Source: Indolivaga alginatilytica
GTDB taxonomy: Bacteria > Bacteroidota > Bacteroidia > Bacteroidales > Dysgonomonadaceae
DNA: 64,000 bases
Direction of reading: 5' to 3'
Assembly: GCF_003201355.1 (NCBI RefSeq)
Contig: NZ_QICL01000001.1
Coordinates: 372,001-436,000 of the forward strand
The notes under the pieces were generated by a model. That model saw only the letters and a program-made list of their open reading frames with translations, was not told the DNA's origin and made no database searches. This document shows, piece by piece, positions 36,859 to 44,513 of this stretch. Both the position numbers and the translations under genes were made by a program. Each line of letters opens with the position of its first letter. The first letter of the stretch is position 1.

Positions 36859-38481
36859 CTACTTTATGTATTTACTTACTCTCGGATCACGTTCTGAATA
36901 ATTCTTTATCAGCAAATCGAGTCCGCGATTAAAAACAATACGCACCGCAGCAGGATCAACAATCCCATATAATTCATCCAGATAAAGAGATACTCCTTCG
37001 CTACCCAGCGAATGGGCTATCTCTTCGTTTGTATATTCTCGTAGGGAACGCATATAATCAATCATTTCGAGCATCATTTTTTCATGCTCATTTCGGGGAG
37101 AAATAGGTTTAAAGACTTCATCTATCCGAGTCATAGTAACAGGTAGGCTTCCCGTATTATCGAGCGTCCATCCCCTATCTACAGCACTTTCTATTGGCTT
37201 AGTTAATACTAATCGAGGCAATACCTTCATTACAACATCAGCTATTGGAGAAGCGGAAGGTTTGGCATGTACCTTATTTTCTTCTTTCTTTTCCTCCTTC
37301 TTTTCAGGTTTAGAAACTGCTGTCTGAGTTACAGCAGGTTTATTTTGTCGGGCAGTAGGTGTCGGTTTCTTTTCTGATACAGGCTTATTCGCCACAGGTT
37401 TATGATTTGCCGTCTTATTTTTCTTTTTCAAACTATCTTTGAAAATAAACCAACCGAAAGCAGCCGGAATACCCACTCCTAACAACATGGCTCCTATTTT
37501 TTCCCACATCGACATTCCATCCAAAGGCGCATCACCATTAAAATGAGCAGATAGTGCTGGCAACGATTCCTGCATCGCTCGTTTATATTGTCCTGCCTTG
37601 TTTAGAGGCAAAGCATACTTATTAATCAGATTCTCCAATGCTTTATCCGACAATTTTTCTTTATCAATATTGCTAAATATCCAAACACCTTTCGGATAAA
37701 AGACAAAGATGAGATCAGCATCCAAGTTCTTAAATTCAACCGCCATTTGCTTATCCTTATCGCTGTCTTTTTGTTGTAGCAAAGCCCGTCCGAATACCGA
37801 ATCTTCACCCTCACTGTTCAGAGTAGTTATCATAGCTACCTTAATAGTTGTACTATCTTGAAAACTCTGAATCAAAAGGTTTATTTCCGCTTCATCTTGA
37901 GGTGAGAGTACATTTCTGTAATCTCTTACACTTCCATCAAAAAATCGAGAACGAAGCGAATACAGCAACTTTTCGATAATAGCCGACTGTGCCGAATTAG
38001 GCGCATCACTCAGGTATTTATTATATTCACTTTGTAAACGGTCTATTTTCTGAGAAGTAATAAAAGGTGCGATAACAGTCGAATTTCTATTACATAAAAT
38101 ATTCAACTGGGGAGCTGCAAACACCTTATTGCGAGGACGTATTAAAATCACAAAGTCATCCGAATAATCTTTTGATTCGGAAATATACCATTTATCATCA
38201 GTCACCGACGATCTGAATGCTCTGAAAAAAGGAGACTTTACAGAATAGTCATTTTGAGTAACTACATAGATTGAGGGTAAAATTTTGACCGAATCTTTAA
38301 GATTCTCTATCGCTTTATTCAAGTCTGCTGCCTGCTGAATTGTAAATAGCTTCGAGTTGTCTCTTACCCATTCAAAAACGGGTTTCGCCGGAGCGGCTCT
38401 TCGCTTTTTAGGTGCTGCATAACCATCTAAACAAAGAAGCAACAAAAGGATAAATATAAAACAGATACGCAATCTACGCAT
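36859..38481 (-). CDS. Secreted/membrane protein with two TPM-like domains
   Basis: From the ATG at 38481 (MRRLRICFIFILLLLLCLDG, a signal peptide) the protein has 540 residues; a TTG at 38628 would add 49 residues with an odd second hydrophobic stretch, so I prefer the ATG. Two TPM-like repeats are seen, beginning WVRDNSKLFTIQQAADLNKA (about 31-50) and VRDYRNVLSPQDEAEINLLI (about 181-200), each followed by a V-x-T strand (IYVVTQND, VAMITTLNS). A transmembrane helix (IGAMLLGVGIPAAFGWFIF, near 325) and a Lys/Pro/Thr-rich linker (about 350-410) lead to a cytoplasmic domain with FKPISPRNEHEKMMLEMIDY. TPM domains are phosphatase- or repair-associated in other systems; function here unknown. Confidence 0.75.
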   Translation of the reverse strand: MRRLRICFIFILLLLLCLDGYAAPKKRRAAPAKPVFEWVRDNSKLFTIQQAADLNKAIENLKDSVKILPSIYVVTQNDYSVKSPFFRAFRSSVTDDKWYISESKDYSDDFVILIRPRNKVFAAPQLNILCNRNSTVIAPFITSQKIDRLQSEYNKYLSDAPNSAQSAIIEKLLYSLRSRFFDGSVRDYRNVLSPQDEAEINLLIQSFQDSTTIKVAMITTLNSEGEDSVFGRALLQQKDSDKDKQMAVEFKNLDADLIFVFYPKGVWIFSNIDKEKLSDKALENLINKYALPLNKAGQYKRAMQESLPALSAHFNGDAPLDGMSMWEKIGAMLLGVGIPAAFGWFIFKDSLKKKNKTANHKPVANKPVSEKKPTPTARQNKPAVTQTAVSKPEKKEEKKEENKVHAKPSASPIADVVMKVLPRLVLTKPIESAVDRGWTLDNTGSLPVTMTRIDEVFKPISPRNEHEKMMLEMIDYMRSLREYTNEEIAHSLGSEGVSLYLDELYGIVDPAAVRIVFNRGLDLLIKNYSERDPRVSKYIK

Positions 38482-38803
38482 TATCAGTAAATCGTTAGTT
38501 AAAGTCAAAGACAGGAGATGTTCAGTCCTTATATTTGAATATTTCTCATATAAGGCACAAAAATAGATATTTATAAACAAAAACACTAAAATAAAATACA
38601 CTCCCTTATATTTTAAAGAAAGCATCAATCTTGGTTAGCTAAGAGTATTGATAGTCAATGATGTTAGTTTAACATCAAAATGCTCATAATTAAGAGATCG
38701 ACATATAATAAGACACAATTTAAGAGAAAATAACTATTTAGGGGTTGCACAAAAAGATCATATTCTTTACTTTTGTTTCAGTCCAAAATTTAACAATTTA
38801 CGA
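38482..38803. other. Divergent intergenic region
   Basis: A 322-base gap whose left half may code for the optional N-terminal extension of the TPM-like gene. Its right half holds the promoter at 38745..38775. Nothing else is visible. Confidence 0.4.
38745..38775 (+). promoter_or_regulatory. Promoter of the NlpC/P60 gene
   Basis: TTG at 38745..38747 and TACTTTTG at 38768..38775 are 20 bases apart, a regular Bacteroidota -33/-7 pair. The predicted start lies near 38782, about 20 bases before the ATG at 38804. Confidence 0.65.
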
Positions 38804-39388
38804 ATGCAGTTTAGAAACTTCTCTATAAAAACAATACTCGCCGGATTAAGCTTTATGCTGATCTGCGTTACACTATCCGCTAAGGAGAAAAAGAACGAGA
38901 CAGAACAAGAGCAAACTCCTAAAGTTAGTACAATAGAAAAGAAAATTGGTCTTCCCCTTCCAAACGACAGTACAATCTTATCCCTTTACAGCGAAGCTGT
39001 TACATGGCTAAAAACTCCCTATCGCAGAGGAGGAACAAGTCCTAAAGGAATGGACTGTTCGGGATTAACGACTACCATTTATAAAAATGTATTCGGGATA
39101 AAACTTCAACGCAGCAGCAGAGATATATCGGCACAAGATGTAAAGGATGTAAACAAAGATGACCTTAAACCCGGAGATTTAGTATTTTTCGGAACATCAT
39201 CCAGAAAAGGAAAAAGAGTAAATCATGTAGGTATATTTTTAGGCGATCGTCGTTTTATCCACTCATCCACATCTAATGGTGTGATTATAAGCAGTCTGGA
39301 TGAAGCTTATTATCGTCGCACATGGATTAAAGGAGGAAGAGTTAAACAGCAGGAGAAAATCTCAATACAAAAAATTCCAACTACATAA
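38804..39388 (+). CDS. NlpC/P60-family cell-wall endopeptidase
   Basis: The 194-residue protein has a signal peptide (about 1-26) and a single NlpC/P60 domain (about 60-180). The catalytic Cys85 lies in GMDCSGLT, His141 in VNHVGIFLG, and a third polar residue is His153 in RRFIHSS. NlpC/P60 enzymes cleave D-Glu-mDAP bonds in peptidoglycan stems. No SH3 or LysM targeting domain is present, which makes it resemble the short Spr/MepS-like enzymes. It is monocistronic with its own promoter (38745..38775) and terminator (39411..39442). Confidence 0.93.
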   Translation: MQFRNFSIKTILAGLSFMLICVTLSAKEKKNETEQEQTPKVSTIEKKIGLPLPNDSTILSLYSEAVTWLKTPYRRGGTSPKGMDCSGLTTTIYKNVFGIKLQRSSRDISAQDVKDVNKDDLKPGDLVFFGTSSRKGKRVNHVGIFLGDRRFIHSSTSNGVIISSLDEAYYRRTWIKGGRVKQQEKISIQKIPTT

Positions 39389-39410
39389 TATATAGGAAAA
39401 GTTAAACTAA

Positions 39411-39442
39411 AAACACGCTGAGGAATCAGGGTGTTTTTTTTT
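39411..39442 (+). terminator. Terminator of the NlpC/P60 gene
   Basis: AAACACGCTGA (39411..39421) pairs with TCAGGGTGTTT (39426..39436) with one mismatch, followed by a long T-run. Confidence 0.8.
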
Positions 39443-39654
39443 ATTTATTGCTAACTTTAATCTATATTCGCATTATAAAAGGGAGAGAAAAACCACAAGA
39501 ACAGTCATACAGGATTAAGTATGAGACTTTAATATTACTTTTACTGTTTTCTTGAAACAAATTCGTTAGAATTAAATGATATAACAAACCTATTTTAAGG
39601 CAATTATCACAATTAGGTCTTTAATATAAGTTATCCGTCGAATGTAAAAAAATT

Positions 39655-40353
39655 ATGCAAGAAGAGCTAGAAAAAACTGTAAATGATATAAATGAGCATT
39701 GTCCGATTCAAATAGATCAGACTACCCGCCTTGATGGCTGCGAATCGTTGCCAAACAATACCTTCCGATTCGATTTTACGTTCCTGTTTATAGATGCTAC
39801 TAAAATAGATGCTCTAGAATTCAGAACTCAAATGAGAGATATACTCCTCTATAATATACAATGCAATCCACAGATGGCACTTCTAAAAGAGAATCACGCC
39901 ACATTTATATACGATTGTGTTGACGAAAACAAGAACTTACTGGGTAAGATTACAATTACCCCACACGATTACTCTAAACCTGCTAAAAAGCCCGGAATAT
40001 TCGACCCTACAACCATTACATCCGACAATCTACAAAAAGTATTGCAGGATATAGTGAAGAAAACAAAGAAGCAACTGCCTCTTTTCACCGAAGAAAGTGG
40101 TATAAGCATGGTTGATTGCAGTACATACAATAAAACGCTCGAATATACTTGTAAACTACTGAATGAAGATGTAGCACGTTTCGACAGTATTTACTTTAAA
40201 ACAACAGCTGTACCGGCAGCAGTTCAATCTTTAAAAGACAATCCCGATATGAAACATTTTGCCGAGCAAGGCGTTTCTATCCGAAACATATATCTTGATA
40301 AGCATAATAAATATCTCTGTTCGATAGATATATCCCCTGAGGATTATAAATAA
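39655..40353 (+). CDS. Cytoplasmic protein made of two copies of an unknown domain
   Basis: The 232-residue protein has no signal peptide or membrane helix. It is an internal duplication: residues about 4-107 and 126-231 align along their length, for example QTTRLDGCESLPNNTFRF with ESGISMVDCSTYNKTLEY, NPQMALLKENHATF with NPDMKHFAEQGVSI, and LLGKITITPHDY with YLCSIDISPEDY. Each copy keeps one Cys in the (D/V)xC(E/S) motif and ends in the same I-x-P-x-DY motif. I do not recognise the domain. It has no clear operon partner; a strong palindromic hairpin follows at 40384..40414. Confidence 0.65.
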   Translation: MQEELEKTVNDINEHCPIQIDQTTRLDGCESLPNNTFRFDFTFLFIDATKIDALEFRTQMRDILLYNIQCNPQMALLKENHATFIYDCVDENKNLLGKITITPHDYSKPAKKPGIFDPTTITSDNLQKVLQDIVKKTKKQLPLFTEESGISMVDCSTYNKTLEYTCKLLNEDVARFDSIYFKTTAVPAAVQSLKDNPDMKHFAEQGVSIRNIYLDKHNKYLCSIDISPEDYK

Positions 40354-40383
40354 TATTGTAAGCCCTTTTACATTTTTAGCAAC

Positions 40384-40414
40384 CTCTTAAGAGAAAGAAA
40401 TTTTCTCTTAAGAG
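40384..40414. other. Perfect inverted repeat of self-palindromic arms
   Basis: CTCTTAAGAGAAA (40384..40396) and TTTCTCTTAAGAG (40402..40414) are exact reverse complements around a five-base spacer. Each arm contains its own 10-bp palindrome CTCTTAAGAG. It may be a terminator for the duplicated-domain gene (no T-run) or an operator for the lipoprotein gene 49 bases downstream. Confidence 0.6.
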
Positions 40415-40462
40415 AAAGTATTGAGAAGAATTTTTAAAACAATAACTATAATCTAACAAGCA

Positions 40463-41431
40463 ATGAAAAAACTGATTTATCTACTAATTCTCCCTTTTAT
40501 TTTAATTAGTTGCAGCAGCGACGACGACACTCTCCACTCAGTCACTATAATAACGCTGGAACAGCCCGATAAAAATATTTATATAGGAGATGAATACCAA
40601 TTAACAGTATCACATGCACCTATTGAACTTACTGCCCCCACCTATACATGGGAATCATCCGACCCCAATGTGGCAGAGGTAAACAATCAGGGGAAACTAA
40701 CAGCATTAAAAGAAGGAGAGACAACAATTACTGTTAAAGCTGCCGATCTACAACTGAATTCGGAGCTAAAAATAAAAGTGTTGCCTATAAAAGCTACATC
40801 TATTACAATGAGTAAAAAAGAGGTAGAAATAATAATAGACGCTCACCACACTCTTACCTACGAGATTGCTCCGAAGAATACCACCAATACTGAAGTAATA
40901 TGGAAATCTTCTAACGAAAAAGTAGCAACAGTAAACGACGGAAACATTAAAGCCCTATCGGTAGGTACGGCTACTATTACCGTTACAATAGATGGTATAA
41001 GCGACGAATGTGTGGTAACTGTGCCCAAAACTTTATTCAGATACAAATTTGGAGCTACAATAGAGCAAATTAATCCTACTGTTAAAATTTCGAATGACTT
41101 TGCCTACAATTGGGCTGATATCAGTGGAGAGAATCCCCTTAGGGCTTTTGTATTCAAGAATAATAAACTTACCGAATTATGGAATTGCTACGGCACCGAT
41201 AAAATGTTATCGCGCGACTATGAAAATTTTTTACAGGAAGTCAACTCACTTAATCCTCCACAGGCAGTAACATTAGAAAACAATTCTGACCGATACGCTC
41301 GTTTATCCAAGAATGTAGATGGACTAACATGGAAGAACGGTGATTATAATATACTGATCAAGAACGGAGAAATATCAATCAGAAATACTCCTTATCCTAT
41401 GTTGATAATACAATACACCGAAATAAAATAG
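40463..41431 (+). CDS. Surface lipoprotein with two BIG2-type Ig-like domains
   Basis: The 322-residue protein has a lipoprotein signal (MKKLIYLLILPFILISCSSD, lipid Cys17) followed by the acidic SSDDD stretch that acts as a surface-export signal in Bacteroidota. Two bacterial Ig-like (BIG2) domains follow: about 30-108 (YTWESSDPNVAEVNNQGKLT then ALKEGETTITV) and about 110-187 (WKSSNEKVATVNDGNIKALS, VGTATITV). The last ~135 residues (FGATIEQINPTVKISNDFAY) are unassigned. BIG2 domains usually serve as spacers in adhesins and glycan-binding proteins. A strong terminator follows at 41456. Confidence 0.85.
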   Translation: MKKLIYLLILPFILISCSSDDDTLHSVTIITLEQPDKNIYIGDEYQLTVSHAPIELTAPTYTWESSDPNVAEVNNQGKLTALKEGETTITVKAADLQLNSELKIKVLPIKATSITMSKKEVEIIIDAHHTLTYEIAPKNTTNTEVIWKSSNEKVATVNDGNIKALSVGTATITVTIDGISDECVVTVPKTLFRYKFGATIEQINPTVKISNDFAYNWADISGENPLRAFVFKNNKLTELWNCYGTDKMLSRDYENFLQEVNSLNPPQAVTLENNSDRYARLSKNVDGLTWKNGDYNILIKNGEISIRNTPYPMLIIQYTEIK

Positions 41432-41455
41432 ATCATTTTATAAATGAATACAGAC

Positions 41456-41490
41456 AAAAAGAGACGCTAATTACTTAGCGTCTCTTTTTT
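41456..41490. terminator. Bidirectional terminator: BIG2 lipoprotein and end of the GH operon
   Basis: AAAAAGAGACGCTAA (41456..41470) and TTAGCGTCTCTTTTTT (41475..41490) form a perfect stem around TTAC, with T-runs on both strands. It closes the plus-strand lipoprotein gene and the minus-strand GH105-GH2-GH29-GH109 operon. Confidence 0.93.
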
Positions 41491-41523
41491 ATATCATTGT
41501 TAGAATAACAGATTGTTTTATCC

Positions 41524-42903
41524 TTATTCAGCAAATTTCAAACCTTTGATTTTGTTCCATCCACCACGAGTGAAATCAGGAATCTCAACAGACACAGAAC
41601 CTTTATCCAAAGATATTTCGGTTAAAGGAATAAGACAGCACCATTCCGCCAAGTCATATACATCCATATCTAATGGAAGACCTTTTTGAAGGCAATAGAT
41701 CAAACGGTAATCCATGATAAAGTCCATACCACCATGTCCACCTACTTGTTTTGCCTGCTCTTCGATTCCTTTAGCAATAGGATGTTTGTATTTTTCCATC
41801 AATGCTTTTCTTACATCATCGGGAACAAAGCTGTGAGCCGTTAATTTTTCGTGATTAGCTGCAACTTCCGCACTTATTTCGCTCTTATCCAATGCAAAAC
41901 CTTCTACCGGATATTTATTTGCGAAACCTTTAGTACCGGTCAATTGGTACATACGGCTGTAAGGGCGGGGCGATGTTACGTTATGTTGAATCTGAATTGA
42001 CTTTCCGTTTTCGGTACGAATCATAGTCATCGTATGATCTCCATTGCGGAAATCTTTCACTTCTCTACCTGTTTTTTCTTTTATAAATGCAGGGTTACCA
42101 ATAGCTTTTGTATCTACTGATACCAGGAAGTTCATTTTATCACCACGGTGAATGTTCATCACCTGACAAACCGGACCGATTCCGTGAGTTGGATATACAT
42201 CTCCACGATGTTTCTCGTTGAAATCCATACGCCAGTTATTCCAGTATTGATCCCAATATGGTTGAAGACCGTGAATATAAGCACCTTCACCATGAATTAC
42301 TTCACCAAACAAGCCTTGTTGAGCCATATTTAGAGATGTAAGTTCAAAGAAGTCATACACACAGTTCTCCAGTTGCATACAATGTTTACGGGTTTGCTCC
42401 GAAGTATTTATAAGTGCCCAAATTTCGTCCATAGTCATAGCCGAAGGTACTTCAATAGCTACGTGTTTACCGTCTTTCATCGCTTGTACACCAATCTTGG
42501 CATGGCTCAACCAGTCTGTTGCAATATAAATAAGATCTACATTAGGTAGAGCCGTTACTTTGCGCCAGACCGAAGTATCACCATAAAACTCAAGAGCTTT
42601 TGGCTTTCCTTGTTTTGTCAGAATTTCATTGGCTGACTTTGTATTCTTTTCCAACACATCACATAGAGCTACAACTTCAACTCCGGGAATATGTGTCATA
42701 CGATTCACAGCTCCGGGACCACGCATGCCTAGTCCGATAAAAGCAACACGAACGGTAGGAATCGGAGCAGTTGCTAAACTCAACACATCTTTCTGTCCGG
42801 CTGGACGAGGAGGTGCAGGGGTTTTTATCATTTGAGCCGAAACAGTAGTCGAACCCAATAAAAAACTCGTTATCAGCAATAATGCGAAAAATTTGTTTTT
42901 CAT
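41524..42903 (-). CDS. GH109 NAD-dependent glycosidase (alpha-N-acetylgalactosaminidase-like)
   Basis: About 459 residues from the ATG at 42903; the upstream TTG is less likely. A signal peptide (MKNKFFALLLITSFLLGSTT, then VSAQ) precedes a Gfo/Idh/MocA-type Rossmann domain with VRVAFIGLGMRGPGAVNRM near residue 53 and ATDWLSHAKIG. The GH109 signature EKHRGDVYPTHGIGPVCQVM with its Tyr/His pair identifies family 109, whose members use tightly bound NAD+ to cleave alpha-GalNAc (blood-group-A-type) by oxidation-elimination. Export of a cofactor-bearing enzyme is usual for this family. It is the last gene of the four-gene operon, 47-53 bases behind GH29. Exact glycan target is inferred. Confidence 0.92.
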   Translation of the reverse strand: MKNKFFALLLITSFLLGSTTVSAQMIKTPAPPRPAGQKDVLSLATAPIPTVRVAFIGLGMRGPGAVNRMTHIPGVEVVALCDVLEKNTKSANEILTKQGKPKALEFYGDTSVWRKVTALPNVDLIYIATDWLSHAKIGVQAMKDGKHVAIEVPSAMTMDEIWALINTSEQTRKHCMQLENCVYDFFELTSLNMAQQGLFGEVIHGEGAYIHGLQPYWDQYWNNWRMDFNEKHRGDVYPTHGIGPVCQVMNIHRGDKMNFLVSVDTKAIGNPAFIKEKTGREVKDFRNGDHTMTMIRTENGKSIQIQHNVTSPRPYSRMYQLTGTKGFANKYPVEGFALDKSEISAEVAANHEKLTAHSFVPDDVRKALMEKYKHPIAKGIEEQAKQVGGHGGMDFIMDYRLIYCLQKGLPLDMDVYDLAEWCCLIPLTEISLDKGSVSVEIPDFTRGGWNKIKGLKFAE

Positions 42904-42956
42904 AATCAATAAATAGTTAAATAATTAAATAAGTTTTTCGGTTATTTATTATCAAA

Positions 42957-44399
42957 TCAGGTTATTGCCTGTTGATAGGTATCTTTATCGTCATCACTTT
43001 GCGAAATCTCCAATACGATAACAAAAGGTTGCCCCGATATAAAATCGGCAGGTATAACTAGATTATACAGGCTGCTGTTTTGTTTGTTACGTCCTGCGTT
43101 TACAATATCAACACCTTTTTTATCGGATAGAAAATACGCTTTAACAGGTTTTACCCCGCCTTTCGCTATCTCCAGATTCAACATATTATTAATAGGGCGA
43201 TTAAAAACAGTCAGATATATTTTATTATCCTTTCGGGTGAAATATCCCCAGCCTTGCTTTTTCAGATTGACATACGAACACCCATAAATGGCTTCGCTGT
43301 TTATCTTCATCCAATCTCCTATTTCTTTCGCCAGCTTAGTTTCCTCGGGTCGTATATTTCCTTTCCCGTCGGGTCCGAAATTCAAGACAAAATTACCATC
43401 CATCGAAACGGATCGTACAAGCATGTCAATCAAATCGAACGAAGTTTTCACATAACCTCTCCATTCCGAATGGTATCCCCATTGGTTTTCGGGTATAGTC
43501 ATCACACAATCCCAATCGTTACCGTTTACATCGGCAATAGAATTGGGCAGATCACGTTCCCACCCTTGTTCATAATCTCCCATCAGATCACCGTTCGAAT
43601 CGAAGTGTCTTTTTCCGTTTTCATCCGCTCTGAAACGGCTTCCTATTATTAGTCCGGGACGCATTGCCCTCATCTCTTTTTCAAGATCGTCGGCAAATTG
43701 AACCTGCTCTATCCAAGCTTTATCCCATGTTCCATCAAACCAGAGTCCCTTTGCCGTAGGATAATCAGTCAGCAACTCTATCAACTGATTGCGTGTAAAC
43801 TGCTTAAATTCTTCATAAGCAACTTTTTCCTCAGCCGTTTCGGGTATTGCACTCCTATATCCTTTTTCGTGCCAGTCGATAATCGAAAAATACAGATATA
43901 CATCAATACCTTCTTTATCATAAGCATCTACAATCTCTCTCAGGAGATCTTTCTTATACGGCGTATTTTTTATTGTATAATCGGTATATTTACTTGGCCA
44001 GATACAAAATCCATCATGATGTTTTGTCGTAATGATCATGTACTTGGCACCCATATATTTGGCTTGTTTTGCCCATTGCTTTGCGTCGAAGTCGGTCGGG
44101 TTAAACTCTTTATAGAGATTATCATAAGCATCTTTAGGCATTTCTTCCCACGAACGAATCCATTCGGCCGCCCCCGGATAATACTTGCCTTGCCAATGAC
44201 CTCCTGCTATGGCATAAACTCCCCAGTGAATAAACTGACCTAAGCCATGCTCTCTCCACTTTTGCATTTCGGCATCTGTTCGCTTTCCTAAACGATGAGC
44301 TCCGTGTTGTAACGGTATTGATGATCTTTTAGTTTGGGCAAAACTTTGTGCAAATACAATATTTAATACAAGAATAATCAAAAATACTATTTTTTTCAT
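42957..44399 (-). CDS. GH29 alpha-L-fucosidase, first copy
   Basis: The 480-residue protein has a signal peptide (about 1-21, to FAQSFAQ). The GH29 TIM barrel shows GLGQFIHWGVYAIAGGHWQG (about 52-71), TTKHHDGFCIWPSKYTDY (about 124-141) and the nucleophile Asp222 in KGLWFDGTWD; the second carboxylate of subfamily-type enzymes cannot be placed by eye. A C-terminal beta-sandwich follows (about 370-460). It removes alpha-linked fucose from glycan ends. It lies in an operon after GH2 (114-base spacer with short repeats) and before GH109. Its similarity to the second fucosidase (56292..57695) is limited to the shared barrel motifs, so they probably differ in linkage preference. Confidence 0.94.
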   Translation of the reverse strand: MKKIVFLIILVLNIVFAQSFAQTKRSSIPLQHGAHRLGKRTDAEMQKWREHGLGQFIHWGVYAIAGGHWQGKYYPGAAEWIRSWEEMPKDAYDNLYKEFNPTDFDAKQWAKQAKYMGAKYMIITTKHHDGFCIWPSKYTDYTIKNTPYKKDLLREIVDAYDKEGIDVYLYFSIIDWHEKGYRSAIPETAEEKVAYEEFKQFTRNQLIELLTDYPTAKGLWFDGTWDKAWIEQVQFADDLEKEMRAMRPGLIIGSRFRADENGKRHFDSNGDLMGDYEQGWERDLPNSIADVNGNDWDCVMTIPENQWGYHSEWRGYVKTSFDLIDMLVRSVSMDGNFVLNFGPDGKGNIRPEETKLAKEIGDWMKINSEAIYGCSYVNLKKQGWGYFTRKDNKIYLTVFNRPINNMLNLEIAKGGVKPVKAYFLSDKKGVDIVNAGRNKQNSSLYNLVIPADFISGQPFVIVLEISQSDDDKDTYQQAIT

Positions 44400-44440
44400 A
44401 AATTCTAACTTAAAAAAAGGAATACTTTCACTGTTATCGA

Positions 44441-44513
44441 TTATCAGTTAACAATTATCGGATATTAATCGACTCGCACATTGTTGACTGCTGATTGTTA
44501 ACTGTTGACTATC
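44441..44513. repeat. Short TTAACTG/CAGTTA-type repeats in the GH29-GH2 spacer
   Basis: The spacer holds ttatcagttaacaattatcg and, further on, ttgactgctgattgttaact then gttgact. The same words (ttatcagt, gttgactgttgac) fill the spacer 54541..54656 between tdh and kbl. The copies are imperfect; they may be slippage-prone filler or folded mRNA processing sites. Confidence 0.5.
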
